Shown piece after piece: positions 52,655 to 61,630 of a stretch of 64,000 nt of DNA. Source of the stretch: Actinomadura luteofluorescens. GTDB lineage: Bacteria > Actinomycetota > Actinomycetes > Streptosporangiales > Streptosporangiaceae. The DNA is taken from contig NZ_JACCBA010000001.1 of the NCBI RefSeq assembly GCF_013409365.1, forward strand, positions 8,928,001-8,992,000. Direction: 5' to 3'. The first letter of the stretch is position 1. Every line of letters begins with the position of its first letter. The translations under genes were made by a program, and so were the position numbers. A model generated the notes under the pieces. That model did not search any database and had not been told where the DNA came from. It was given only the letters and a program-made list of their open reading frames with translations.

Positions 52655-53392
52655 CTACACGAGCAGCTGGCCGCCGTCCACCTGGATGACCGCGCCGGTG
52701 ATGTGGTTCGCCTGGTCGGAGGCGAGGAACAGCACCAGCGGGGCGATGTCGTCCGTCGTGGCGATCCTGCTGAGCGGGATGCGCGACTCCCAGGCGGCGC
52801 GGGCCTGCGGGTCGTCCATCAGCCCGGCCGTCATCGGCGTGTGGACGGGCCCCGGCGCGACGCCGTTGACCCGGATGCCGTGGCCGGCGAGCTCCAGCGC
52901 GGCGGTGCGCGTGAGGGCGTCCACGGCGGCCTTGGTGGCCTCGTAGTGGCCGAGGCCGGCGGTGGGCTGGCGGGCGCCGATCGAGCTGATGTTGACGATG
53001 CGGCCGCGCGTGCCGCTCTCGATCATCTGGCCGGCGACCGCCTGGGTGACGGTGAACGTGCCGCGCAGGTTGACCGCGACGACCGTGTCGAACACCTCCA
53101 GGGGCAGCGAGACCAGCGGGCCGCCGCCCGCCACCACGCCCGCGTTGTTGACCAGCACCTCGATCGGGCCGAGCGCCGCGGTCGCCTCCGCGACGCCCGC
53201 GGTGACCGAGGCGGCGTCGGTGACGTCCATGGTGACGGCGCGGACGTCCAGTTCCCCGGCGGCGCGCGCGGCGGCCCCGGCGTCCCGGTCGGCGATCGTC
53301 ACGCGGTCGCCGGCGGCGGCGAACGCGGCGGCGACGGCGCGGCCGATGCCGCTCGCGCCGCCCGTGACGAGGACGGCGCGCCCGGCGCTCAC
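52655..53392 (-). CDS. short-chain dehydrogenase/reductase (SDR)
   Basis: 245-residue classical SDR: TGGASGIG cofactor motif at residues 10-17, NNAG, catalytic Ser in ISSIG, and Tyr/Lys in HYEATKAA, with C-terminal HITGAVIQVDGG. Asp at the end of the second strand (IADRD) suggests NAD preference. It oxidises or reduces an alcohol/ketone of the pathway; substrate unknown. GTG start overlapping the methyltransferase stop by 4 bases, hence one operon. Confidence 0.92.
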   Translation of the reverse strand: MSAGRAVLVTGGASGIGRAVAAAFAAAGDRVTIADRDAGAAARAAGELDVRAVTMDVTDAASVTAGVAEATAALGPIEVLVNNAGVVAGGGPLVSLPLEVFDTVVAVNLRGTFTVTQAVAGQMIESGTRGRIVNISSIGARQPTAGLGHYEATKAAVDALTRTAALELAGHGIRVNGVAPGPVHTPMTAGLMDDPQARAAWESRIPLSRIATTDDIAPLVLFLASDQANHITGAVIQVDGGQLLV

Positions 53393-54375
53393 CGGGCCTC
53401 CGCGACGATGACGCGCGGGCTGGCGGGCAGGGCGCGGGTCTCCACCGGCTCCCAGCCCGCGGCGGTCAGCCAGCCGCGCACCTCGGCCTCGGGGTAGACG
53501 ACGGTCCCGTCGATGACCAGGTACTCGCCCGCGTGCAGGGCGTCGATGACGCGCTGGTCGGGGTCGTCGTCCAGGAAGAAGTCGAGCAGGACGAGCGTGC
53601 CGCCGGGGGCGGCGGCCTGCCGGGCCCGGCGGATCATCGCCCGGTTCCGCTCGGCGTCGAAGCGGTGGACGACGTGCTCCAGCAGGACGAGGTCGAAGCC
53701 CTCGGGGACGTCCCCGGTGAGCGGGTCGGCCTCCACGACCTCGCTGCGTCCGCCGAGACCGGCGTCGAGCAGGGCCTTGCGGGCGAACTCCGTGAACTGG
53801 CCGGGCGCGAGGAACGTTCCGTGCGCCTGCCCGGCCGAGCGGAGCGCCTCGACGAGGAACGCGGCGGACAGGCCGCCGTAGTCCAGGATCCGGGAGTAGC
53901 GGGTGAAGTCGAAGTTCTCCGCGAGCATCCTGGCGTGCAGCGCGTTGTAGGTCATCACGCCGTTCATGAAAGTCCGCATCCGGTCGCCCGCCAGGTCGAG
54001 CGGCTGCGGCTCGGCGCTGGCCGTGGTCGCCCCGAAGCCGAGCCAGTGCGGGTAGCTGATCGCGTCCAGGAAGGCCAGGAACGGGCGCAGGTCGACGCCG
54101 TCGCCCTCACCGGACAGGTAGGCCGCGGCGGCGGGGGAGTTGGCGTAGCGGCCGTCCTCCCGCGCCAGCAGCCCGAGGCCGGCGAGGCCGTCGCCGAGGA
54201 TGCGGGCGGTGCGCTCCGGCATCCCGGCCCGGCCGGCCAGCTCGGCCGCGGTGGCCGGGCCGCCCGCGAGCGCGGCGAACACGCCCGCCTCGCTCGCCGC
54301 GAACAGCTGCTTGGCGGCCATGTAGCCGGTGGCGACGCCGAGGATGCCCGAGGGGTCCGGAGAGGAATGCGCCAT
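53389..54375 (-). CDS. O-methyltransferase-like protein with a degenerate SAM-binding loop
   Basis: 328 residues with the plan of class II (COMT-like) O-methyltransferases: an N-terminal dimerisation winged helix (AASEAGVFAALAGGPATAAELA) and a C-terminal Rossmann-like domain. The SAM loop, normally DVGGGxG, reads LDYGGLSAAF (about residues 164-173), having lost glycines. The His region EHVVHRFDAERN and GGTLVLLDFFLDDD are kept. It could still methylate a phenol or could use the fold for other chemistry such as decarboxylation or hydroxylation, as some relatives do. First gene of an operon with the SDR; motif 3 lies 33 bases upstream. Confidence 0.8.
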   Translation of the reverse strand: MAHSSPDPSGILGVATGYMAAKQLFAASEAGVFAALAGGPATAAELAGRAGMPERTARILGDGLAGLGLLAREDGRYANSPAAAAYLSGEGDGVDLRPFLAFLDAISYPHWLGFGATTASAEPQPLDLAGDRMRTFMNGVMTYNALHARMLAENFDFTRYSRILDYGGLSAAFLVEALRSAGQAHGTFLAPGQFTEFARKALLDAGLGGRSEVVEADPLTGDVPEGFDLVLLEHVVHRFDAERNRAMIRRARQAAAPGGTLVLLDFFLDDDPDQRVIDALHAGEYLVIDGTVVYPEAEVRGWLTAAGWEPVETRALPASPRVIVAEAR

Positions 54376-54407
54376 GGAAGTGGTCTCCTTCAGGTAAGAA
54401 TATGCCA

Positions 54408-54421
54408 GATAGTATACGATC
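54408..54421. promoter_or_regulatory. GntR-type operator candidate, site 3
   Basis: GATAGTATACGATC, a 12-of-14 palindrome, lies 33 bases before the methyltransferase start and 59 before the divergent aldo/keto reductase start, so one site could serve both. Confidence 0.6.
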
Positions 54422-54479
54422 GCTGCGTCAGCGGCCAGGGGGCCCGGCCCACGGCCGATCTTCCTCATCGGAGGTCATG

Positions 54480-55472
54480 ATGGAGTTCGCAGAACGGGCG
54501 CCGCGCAGGCGCCTCGGCGTGGGCGGCCCCGAGGTCCCGCTCCTGGCGCTCGGCTCCTGGAACACCTGGGACCGCATGGACCGCGACGACGCGGCCGAAC
54601 TGCTGCGCCTCGCCGTCGACCGGGGCGTCGACCTGTTCGACGTCGCGCACTACAACTTCGGCCCGCACGCTGAGAACGCCCAGACGGACGTGTTGTTCGG
54701 GCAGGCCGTACGCGACGCCGGCCTCGCGCGCGAGGACTACATGCTGTGCGGAAAGCTCTGGCTCTGGGAGTACCCCGCGTCCTCGTTCGCCGAACAGATG
54801 CGGGTCTCTCTCGACCGCGTCGGCACCGACCGCGCCGACATGGTCGTGGTCGGCGACTTCATGGAGCGCCCGGACCTGCGCGCCGTGGTGACGGACGTGG
54901 CCGAGCAGGTGCGCACGGGCGGGTTCGCGCACTGGGGCGTCAACAACTGGTCTGCCGGGGACGTGCTGTTCGCCTGCCGGTTCGCCGCCGCCGAGGGCTT
55001 GGTGCCGCCCTCGTTCGCGCAGCTGAAGTACAGCCTGGTCCGCCGGTCCGTGCCCGAGGGGGTGCCGTTCGGGACGCTGTTCACCGGCGAGGGCCTCGCC
55101 CTGCAGGCGTCGGACGTCCTGGAGGGCGGGATCCTCGCCGGCAGGCTGCACCCCGAGCGCAAGATCGGCGCCGACCCGGGAGGCATCCGCGACCGGATCC
55201 GCGCCGTCGTTCCCGAGGTCGGGCGGATCACCGAGCGCTTCGGCGCCACGCCCGCGCAGCTCTCGATCGCGTACTGCCTGGCCAACCCGGCGGTGGCGAA
55301 CGTCCTGGTCGGGGTCACGAGGCCGGCGCAGCTGGAGGACAACCTCGCCGCCCTCGCCCTGTGCGCCCGGCGCGGCGACGAGCTGCGCGCCGCCCTCGCC
55401 GGGCTGTGGCTGGACCGGGACGTGGTCGACCCGTCGGCGTCCTGGGGCACCGACGCCCCCGTCCGCGCCTGA
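54480..55472 (+). CDS. aldo/keto reductase family protein with altered catalytic tetrad
   Basis: 330-residue AKR barrel. It begins RRRLGVGGPEVPLLALGSW and keeps the Asp (LFD54V), the Lys (CGK92LW) and a Tyr at 58 (AHYNFG), but the catalytic His expected five residues after RAD is Gly125 (DMVVVGDF). The end keeps the NADP-binding SIAYCLANPAVANVLVGVTRPAQLEDN layout. GGAGG precedes two consecutive ATGs; the second (54480) has better spacing. A paralogue is encoded at the right edge of the window. Confidence 0.85.
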   Translation: MEFAERAPRRRLGVGGPEVPLLALGSWNTWDRMDRDDAAELLRLAVDRGVDLFDVAHYNFGPHAENAQTDVLFGQAVRDAGLAREDYMLCGKLWLWEYPASSFAEQMRVSLDRVGTDRADMVVVGDFMERPDLRAVVTDVAEQVRTGGFAHWGVNNWSAGDVLFACRFAAAEGLVPPSFAQLKYSLVRRSVPEGVPFGTLFTGEGLALQASDVLEGGILAGRLHPERKIGADPGGIRDRIRAVVPEVGRITERFGATPAQLSIAYCLANPAVANVLVGVTRPAQLEDNLAALALCARRGDELRAALAGLWLDRDVVDPSASWGTDAPVRA

Positions 55473-55483
55473 CGCCGGGCGCC

Positions 55484-56857
55484 CTAGGCCTCGTAGACGA
55501 CCTCGCCGTCGAGGACGGTCATCGCCACCGGCACCGAGGGCAGGGCCTGCGGTTCCACGGCGAACAGGTCGCCGCCGAGCACGCACAGGTCGGCGGCCTT
55601 GCCCGGCTCGATGGAGCCCTTGACGTCCTCCTCCCCGTCCTGCCAGGCGGGCACGGCGGTGTACGCGCGCAGCGCCTCGGCCAGGGCGAGCCGCTGCGCC
55701 GCCCCCCGCACCGCGCCGTCGAGGCCGCGGCGGGTGACCGCCGCGGCCATGCCCGCGCGCCAGTCCGGGGTGAGGACGGGGGAGTCGGAGCTGAGGCACA
55801 GCGGGACGCCCGCGTCGAGCGCGTCGCGCAGCGGCCAGGCGTCCCGCAGGGCGTCCTCGCCGAGCGCCGCGGCGAGCATCGGCTCGGTGGCCACCGGGAT
55901 GCCCGCCTGGGTGTTCAACCCGATCCGGTTCGAGGCGAGGACGGTCAGCGTCGCGGGGGCGAGCAGGTCGCCGTGGATGACGTAGTGCCGGGCGTCCCGC
56001 CCGTCCCGGCCGAGGGCCGCCGCGCACGCGTCCGCCACGACGCGGGTCGCGCGGTCGCCGGTGGCGTGCACGCCGATCTGGTGCCCGGCGTCGTGCGCCG
56101 CGTCGATCATCGCGCGCAGGGCCGCCTCCCGCTCGCCGTCGGAGCCGCCGTCGACCAGCAGGGCGCCGTGGGAGCCGTCGGTGTAGGGGCGGTCGGTCCA
56201 GGCGCTGCGCATCGGCGGGATCCCGTCGGCGAAGATCTTCACGCCCGCGACCCGGAACCGGCCGGGGACGCCCGCGGGCGGCGTGAAGTCGCGCAGGCCC
56301 GCCAGCAGGTCCGCCGCCGTGCTGCGGCCGTCCAGCTCCCCGAACAGCATCAGCGCGGTGACGCGGGCCTTCAGCCGGCCCTGCGCGGCCAGCTCGGCGT
56401 AGTCGCGCAGGGCGCCGGAGCCGAAGCAGCCGCTCGGGCCGCCGTCCTCGCCGGGTCCCAGGCCGGGCTCGGTGTAGCTGGTGATCCCGAGGGAGGCCAG
56501 CAGGTCGGCGGTGCGCAGGATCGCGCGGCGCCGGTCCTCGGCGGTCTCCAGCCGCGCCGGCGCCTCGTGCGCGTGCCCGCCGGAGGCGGCCAGCTGGTCC
56601 ATCAGCAGGTTCGGCCACATCGCGCCGAGCCACACCCCGTGCAGGTGCGAGTCGTTGATGCCCGGCAGCACCGACCCGCCGTCCAGCGGGACGACCCGGG
56701 TGCCGGGGCCGATCAGGGGCGCGACCTCGTCCGCCGTGCCCACGCGGGCGATGCGCCCGCCGCGCACCGCGACCGCTTCGGCGAGACGGTCCCGGGCGTC
56801 GACCGTGTGGACCCGGCCACCGGTCAGGACGAGGTCGGCGGCGGAAACATCCGGCAT
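55484..56857 (-). CDS. amidohydrolase, YtcJ / N-substituted formamide deformylase type
   Basis: 457 residues of the amidohydrolase-3 group: an N-terminal beta-sandwich (LVLTGGRVHTVDARD), metal-binding HLH in PGINDSHLHGVW, VAGVKIFADGIPP with the bridging Lys, HATGDRA with a metal His, LSSDSPVLTPDW with the catalytic Asp, and the closing sandwich GSIEPGKAADLCVLGGD. The family hydrolyses amides or formamides by metal-activated water. Its place in the island suggests that the imported substrate may carry an amide bond; this is inference. It converges on the aldo/keto reductase gene and is divergent from the esterase-transporter operon. Confidence 0.9.
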   Translation of the reverse strand: MPDVSAADLVLTGGRVHTVDARDRLAEAVAVRGGRIARVGTADEVAPLIGPGTRVVPLDGGSVLPGINDSHLHGVWLGAMWPNLLMDQLAASGGHAHEAPARLETAEDRRRAILRTADLLASLGITSYTEPGLGPGEDGGPSGCFGSGALRDYAELAAQGRLKARVTALMLFGELDGRSTAADLLAGLRDFTPPAGVPGRFRVAGVKIFADGIPPMRSAWTDRPYTDGSHGALLVDGGSDGEREAALRAMIDAAHDAGHQIGVHATGDRATRVVADACAAALGRDGRDARHYVIHGDLLAPATLTVLASNRIGLNTQAGIPVATEPMLAAALGEDALRDAWPLRDALDAGVPLCLSSDSPVLTPDWRAGMAAAVTRRGLDGAVRGAAQRLALAEALRAYTAVPAWQDGEEDVKGSIEPGKAADLCVLGGDLFAVEPQALPSVPVAMTVLDGEVVYEA

Positions 56858-56908
56858 ATCCTGCTCCAACTCTGGACACCGTCGATGGGCTGCAATTAAC
56901 GTACACGG

Positions 56909-56922
56909 AATCAGATACGATT
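56909..56922. promoter_or_regulatory. GntR-type operator candidate, site 4
   Basis: AATCAGATACGATT, containing the inverted half-site TACGATT, lies midway between the divergent amidohydrolase (52 bases) and esterase (53 bases) starts. Confidence 0.55.
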
Positions 56923-56974
56923 TTGGAGTGCCCGGCCGGGAGGCGCGGGCACACCGGGCCTTCGGAGGTAAACG

Positions 56975-57922
56975 ATGCCCCTGGATCCCGAGGCGCAGCG
57001 GATCATCGACCGCACCCCTGCCGAGGACCCGAGCGGCGGCGCCCCGCTGGACGTCGCGGCCATGCGGGAGGGGTTCCGCCGGATGTGGGTGGTGCCGGAC
57101 GACCTTCCGCACGTGGGCTCCGTGGCCGACACCGCGATCCCCGGCCCGGCCGGCGACATCCCGGTCCGGGTCTACACCCCCGAGGGGGAGGGCCCCTTCC
57201 CGGCGTTCGTCTGGTTCCACGGAGGCGGCTGGACGATCGGCGGCCTCGACGAGAACGAGTACTCCTGCCGCGCCGTCTGCGCCGCCGCGGGCGCGGTGGT
57301 GATGTCGGTCGACTACCGGCTCGCCCCCGAGAACCCGTTCCCGGCCGCGGCCGACGACGCCTACGCCGCCGTCCGCTGGGTCGCCGAACACGGCGAGCGC
57401 ATCGGCGCCGACCCGTCCCGCGTCGCCGTGGGCGGCGAGAGCGCGGGCGGCAACCTCGCCGCCGTCGTCGCGCTCAGGGCACGCGACCTCGGCGGCCCGG
57501 AACTGGCCCTGCAGGTGCTCGTCTCCCCGGTCGTCGGCCACCCCGACGACGGGCGCGCCTCCTACCGCGAGTTCGCCGAGGGCTACTTCCTCTCCAGGTC
57601 CAGCATGGACTGGTTCTTCACCACCTACCCCAGGGACGAGCGCGACCTGGAGGACCCCTACCTGCTGCCCCTGCGGGCCAAGAGCTTCGCCGGGCTGTGC
57701 CGGGCGCTCGTCCTCGAAGCCGAGTGCGACGTGCTGCGCGACGAGGGCGAGGAGTACGCCGTGCGGCTCAAGGACGCGGGCGTCCGGACCGACCTCGTCC
57801 GCTACGACGGCATGATCCACGCGTTCTTCGGCCCGCTGGCCACCGAGCTGTCGGTGGCGAGGGACGCCCAGGCCCGGACGGCCGCCGCCCTGCGCTCGGC
57901 CTTCGGCACGGACGGCGAGTGA
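56975..57922 (+). CDS. HSL-family esterase (alpha/beta hydrolase-3)
   Basis: 315 residues: oxyanion-hole HGGGW in FVWFHGGGWTIG, DYRLAPENPFPAA, nucleophile Ser in VGGESAGGNLA, and catalytic Asp and His in LEAECDVLRDEG and MIHAFF. It is cytoplasmic and hydrolyses short-chain or aromatic esters. First gene of a transport operon, overlapping the LivF-like gene by one base (TGATG), so it probably acts on the imported compound. Confidence 0.92.
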   Translation: MPLDPEAQRIIDRTPAEDPSGGAPLDVAAMREGFRRMWVVPDDLPHVGSVADTAIPGPAGDIPVRVYTPEGEGPFPAFVWFHGGGWTIGGLDENEYSCRAVCAAAGAVVMSVDYRLAPENPFPAAADDAYAAVRWVAEHGERIGADPSRVAVGGESAGGNLAAVVALRARDLGGPELALQVLVSPVVGHPDDGRASYREFAEGYFLSRSSMDWFFTTYPRDERDLEDPYLLPLRAKSFAGLCRALVLEAECDVLRDEGEEYAVRLKDAGVRTDLVRYDGMIHAFFGPLATELSVARDAQARTAAALRSAFGTDGE

Positions 57923-58677
57923 TGACCGCTCCGGCTCTCGCCCTCGACGGCGTCGCCGTGGACCGGGCCGAGGTCCCGGTCGTGCACGAGGTCACGCTGG
58001 ACGCCGCCCCGGGCGCGGTCACCGTGATCCTCGGCGCGAACGGCGCCGGCAAGACGACGCTGATGGACGGCATCGCCGGCCTGGCCCCCGTCAGGTCCGG
58101 CACCATCCGGCTGGACGGCAAAGCCATCGAGAGGCTCGCCCCCTACAAGCGGGCCCGCGCCGGCCTCGGCTACGTCGAGCAGGCCCGCACCACGTTCCGC
58201 ACGCTCACCGTCGAGCAGAACCTCGTCGTCTCCCAGCAGGGCGACGGCGACCTCGGCACGGTCTACCGGCTCTTCCCGGAGCTGGAGAAGAGGCGGACCC
58301 TGCAGGCCGGGTACCTGTCCGGCGGCGAGCAGCAGATGGTCGTGCTCGGCCGGGCCCTGGTCTCCGCGCCCAAGGTCGTGCTGATCGACGAGATGTCGCT
58401 CGGCCTCGCCCCGCTGGTGGTGCGCCGGCTGATGGCCACGGTCGGCGAGCTGGCCGGGATGGGCATCGCGGTCGTGCTGATCGAGCAGTTCGCGAACCTG
58501 GCGCTGGACGTCGGCTCCCGCGCCCACGTGCTGCGCAAGGGACGCGTGGTCTTCTCCGGGCCGTGCGGCGAGCTGCGCGGCGACGAACGGCGCCTGCACC
58601 GGCTCTACTTCGGCGGGCCGCCGGTGAGCGCCGCCGAGGCGGGCGGCGCCGGGGCGGCAGAGAGCGGGCTCCGATGA
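57922..58677 (+). CDS. LivF-like branched-chain/aromatic substrate ABC ATPase
   Basis: 251 residues: Walker A GANGAGKTT, LGYVEQARTTFRTLTVEQNL (LivF style), signature LSGGEQQMVVLGRAL, Walker B VVLIDEMSLGLAP, and the H-region reading VLIEQF. The gene belongs to a hydrophobic amino-acid/aromatic acid type importer and overlaps the next gene by ATGA. Confidence 0.93.
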   Translation: MTAPALALDGVAVDRAEVPVVHEVTLDAAPGAVTVILGANGAGKTTLMDGIAGLAPVRSGTIRLDGKAIERLAPYKRARAGLGYVEQARTTFRTLTVEQNLVVSQQGDGDLGTVYRLFPELEKRRTLQAGYLSGGEQQMVVLGRALVSAPKVVLIDEMSLGLAPLVVRRLMATVGELAGMGIAVVLIEQFANLALDVGSRAHVLRKGRVVFSGPCGELRGDERRLHRLYFGGPPVSAAEAGGAGAAESGLR

Positions 58678-60416
58678 ACCTGGTCGACAAGCGCGGCCTC
58701 GGCACCGGCCTCGGCATCGCGGTGCTCGCCTGCGCGCTGCTCCCGCTGGTGCTGCCGCCGTACTGGATCTACCTGGCGATCAGCGCGGTGATCAGCGCGG
58801 TGATCATGCAGAGCTTCGGAGTGATCGTCGGCAGGGCCGGCGTCATGTCGCTGTGCCAGATGTCGTTCGCCGCGATCGGCGCCTGGGTGATGCTGCGGCT
58901 GAACGTGGCGGACGCGCCGGGCGGCTTCTACCTGTGGCTGCTCCTCGGCGGCCTCGCCGCGGTGCCCGTCGGCGTCGCGATCGGGCTGCCCGCGCTGCGC
59001 ATCCGCGGCGTCAACCTCGCCGTCGTCACCTTCGGGTTCGCGGTCAGCACCGACATCGTGCTGAACGTCAACCCGTTCCCCGGCTCGGCCGACCTGACGA
59101 TGCTGGAGCGGCCCGCCCCCTTCGACACCGACGGCGGCTACTTCGTGTTCACGGTGATCGTGTTCACCGTGCTGGCCGTCGTCCTCGGGATCGTCGGCCG
59201 CACCCGGCTGGGGCTGTCCTGGTACGAGCTGCGGCACTCCGAGCGGTCCGCCGCCGCGCACGGCGTCTCGGTGGCGCGCAGCAAGCTCGCCGCCTTCGCG
59301 ATCAGCGCGTTCGTCGCCGGCATCGGCGGCGGGCTGCTGGTCGGGCAGCTCAGCCTGGTGGTCCCGCAGAACTTCGCGATGGGCCAGTCCCTCGCGCTGT
59401 TCGCCGTGGCCATCATGATCGGCCCGCACCATCCGGAGGGCGCCGTGCTCGGCGGGATCTTCGGCGCGGTGATGGCGACGATCATGGAGAAGATCTCGCT
59501 GCCGCAGGACTTCGGCGGCGTGCTGTTCGGCGCCGGCGCCCTGCTCGCGCTGCGCAGCGGGCTCAGCCAGACCGACCTGACCCGGATGCGCAAGCGGGAG
59601 CGGGACGCCCGGAAGATCCTCAAGGCCGCCGAGGACGCGCCCGCCGCCGACGTGGACGAGCCGCCCCTCCCGGCGCTAGCGCCGCGTGCCGCGGGCGACG
59701 GCGCCCCGGTGCTGGCCGTGCAGGGGCTGACCGTCAGGTTCGGCGAGGTGGTGGCGCTGGACGCCGTCGACCTGACCGTCCCCGAGGGAGCGGTCGTCGG
59801 GCTCATCGGCCCGAACGGCGCCGGGAAGTCGACGTTCATCGCGGCGGTCAGCGGCTTCGTCGCGGGCTACGGCGGCACGGTCGAGCTGGCCGGGCGGCGG
59901 CTGGACGGCCTCGGCCCGAGCCGCCGCGCCGCGCTCGGCCTGCGCCGCACGTTCCAGACCACCGCGATCGCGCCCGAGCTCAGCCTGTACGACTACCTGA
60001 CGATCGGCTCCGGCCGGCGGCTGCCGCGCCCGGAGGCCGACGAGCTGCTGGAGTTCTTCGGCTGCCCGCCCGGGCAGGTCCCGGTGTCCATCGTCGACGC
60101 CGGCACCCGGCGCCTCCTGGACGTCGCCGCCGCGATCGCGGCCCGGCCGAAGGTCGCCCTGCTGGACGAGCCCGCCGCCGGCCAGTCCGCCGCCGAGTCA
60201 CTGCGCCTCGCCAGGCGCCTGGCGGCCGTGCCCGCGCGGTTCGGGGTGTCGGTCCTGCTCGTCGAGCACGACATGGAGCTCGTCCAGGCCACCTGCGAGC
60301 AGGTCACCGTCCTGGACTTCGGCCATGTCATCGCCTCCGGTCCCACCGGCCGGGTCCTGGAGGACCCCGCCGTCCGGGCCGCCTACCTCGGCGCCGCCGA
60401 CGTCCCGGCGTCCTGA
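58674..60416 (+). CDS. LivM permease fused to LivG ATPase
   Basis: 580 residues. Residues 1-about 310 form a LivM-type permease with 8-10 membrane segments (GRAGVMSLCQMSFAAIGAWV, HSERSAAAHGVSVARSKLAAF); a charged linker (KRERDARKILKAAEDAPAAD, about 312-335) leads to a LivG-type ATPase at about 345-580 with GPNGAGKST, RRTFQTTAIAPELSLYDYL and VALLDEPAAGQSA. The usual LSGGE signature is replaced by VDAGTRRLLDVAAAIA. One polypeptide therefore supplies permease and ATPase halves; LivF is the second ATPase. Confidence 0.93.
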   Translation: MNLVDKRGLGTGLGIAVLACALLPLVLPPYWIYLAISAVISAVIMQSFGVIVGRAGVMSLCQMSFAAIGAWVMLRLNVADAPGGFYLWLLLGGLAAVPVGVAIGLPALRIRGVNLAVVTFGFAVSTDIVLNVNPFPGSADLTMLERPAPFDTDGGYFVFTVIVFTVLAVVLGIVGRTRLGLSWYELRHSERSAAAHGVSVARSKLAAFAISAFVAGIGGGLLVGQLSLVVPQNFAMGQSLALFAVAIMIGPHHPEGAVLGGIFGAVMATIMEKISLPQDFGGVLFGAGALLALRSGLSQTDLTRMRKRERDARKILKAAEDAPAADVDEPPLPALAPRAAGDGAPVLAVQGLTVRFGEVVALDAVDLTVPEGAVVGLIGPNGAGKSTFIAAVSGFVAGYGGTVELAGRRLDGLGPSRRAALGLRRTFQTTAIAPELSLYDYLTIGSGRRLPRPEADELLEFFGCPPGQVPVSIVDAGTRRLLDVAAAIAARPKVALLDEPAAGQSAAESLRLARRLAAVPARFGVSVLLVEHDMELVQATCEQVTVLDFGHVIASGPTGRVLEDPAVRAAYLGAADVPAS

Positions 60417-60465
60417 CCGTTCCGTCCCCTCCACCCACCCTCCCCGCGAAGCAAGGGCCTCAGCG

Positions 60466-61620
60466 ATGAAGCGCACATACACGACGGCGGCCGCGGCCGC
60501 GCTCGCCATCTCACTCACCGCCGCCGGCTGCCAGTCCTCCGGCGGGTCCGACGGGCCGATCAAGGTCGGTTCGATCAACGGCATCACCGGGCTCTTCCAG
60601 ACCCCGGAAGTCCCGAAGGCCGTCAAGGCGGTCTTCGACGAGGTCAACGCGGCGGGCGGCATCGGCGGCCGCAAGCTGGAGCTGGTCAGCAAGGACGACG
60701 CGATGGACCCGGCCCGCGCCAGCCAGGCCGCCCGCGAGCTGATCAAGTCCGAGGGCGTGGTCGCCATGGCCGGGTCGTCCAGCGCCGTGGACTGCGGCCT
60801 CAACCGCGCCACCTACGGCAAGGAGAAGATCGTCTCGATCCCCGCGGTCGGCGTCGACCCGTCCTGCTTCACCAGCCCCAACATCGCCCCGGTGAACCCC
60901 GGCCCCTACGCGCTCACCACGGCGATGCTGTACTACGCGTCCGAGACGCTCAAGCGCGACAAGGTCTGCATCGACTACACCGTCCTGCCCGGCAGCGGCG
61001 GCGGCATCGAGAACGCCATCAAGGAGTGGACGAACCTCACCGGCAAGTCCCTCGCGCACAAGAACCTCGCCGTCGGGCAGGGCGACCCGACCCGCTACCT
61101 CGTGGCCGACAAGAACGCCGGCTGCCAGGCCGTCCTGTACAACGCGACCGTCGCGCCCTGGTTCGCGCAGGCCAGGACGCAGGGCATGCAGAACGTCGAC
61201 TTCCTGCTCGCCGCCAACAGCTACACCGACGCCAACGCCAAGGTGATCCCGGCGGACATGAACGCCTACGCGGGCACCGAGTGGCAGCCCTACACCGACC
61301 CGACCCTGCCCGGCAACGAGCGCTGGGCCAAGCTCGTCGACGAGAACGGCATCCAGAAGACGGCGTTCAGCCAGGGCGCCGTCATGGCGGCGGACGTGTT
61401 CGTCCAGGTCCTCAAGAGCATCAAGGGCGACATCACCCGCGCGTCGGTCACCAAGGCGTTCAAGGACATGAAGCCGATCAACTACCCGATGGCCGGGAGC
61501 CCGTGGGTGTTCGGGCCCGGCGGCGAGCACAGCCCCATCAAGGGCAGCCAGTTCGTCAAGGCGGACAGGGGCGGCTGGAAGGTGCTGCCCGGCGGCTTCA
61601 CCGTCCCGACCAAGAAGTAG
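60466..61620 (+). CDS. LIV-type ABC transporter substrate-binding lipoprotein
   Basis: 384 residues, signal peptide with lipobox TAAGC. The mature domain is a type 1 periplasmic-binding fold (IKVGSINGITGLFQTPEVPKA, VVAMAGSSSAVDCGLN, NPGPYALTTAMLYYA). This group binds branched-chain amino acids, amides, or aromatic acids; the catabolic genes around favour an aromatic ligand. The ATG at 60466 is the only start placing a signal peptide at the N-terminus. Confidence 0.92.
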   Translation: MKRTYTTAAAAALAISLTAAGCQSSGGSDGPIKVGSINGITGLFQTPEVPKAVKAVFDEVNAAGGIGGRKLELVSKDDAMDPARASQAARELIKSEGVVAMAGSSSAVDCGLNRATYGKEKIVSIPAVGVDPSCFTSPNIAPVNPGPYALTTAMLYYASETLKRDKVCIDYTVLPGSGGGIENAIKEWTNLTGKSLAHKNLAVGQGDPTRYLVADKNAGCQAVLYNATVAPWFAQARTQGMQNVDFLLAANSYTDANAKVIPADMNAYAGTEWQPYTDPTLPGNERWAKLVDENGIQKTAFSQGAVMAADVFVQVLKSIKGDITRASVTKAFKDMKPINYPMAGSPWVFGPGGEHSPIKGSQFVKADRGGWKVLPGGFTVPTKK

Positions 61621-61630
61621 CCGTCCCGCC

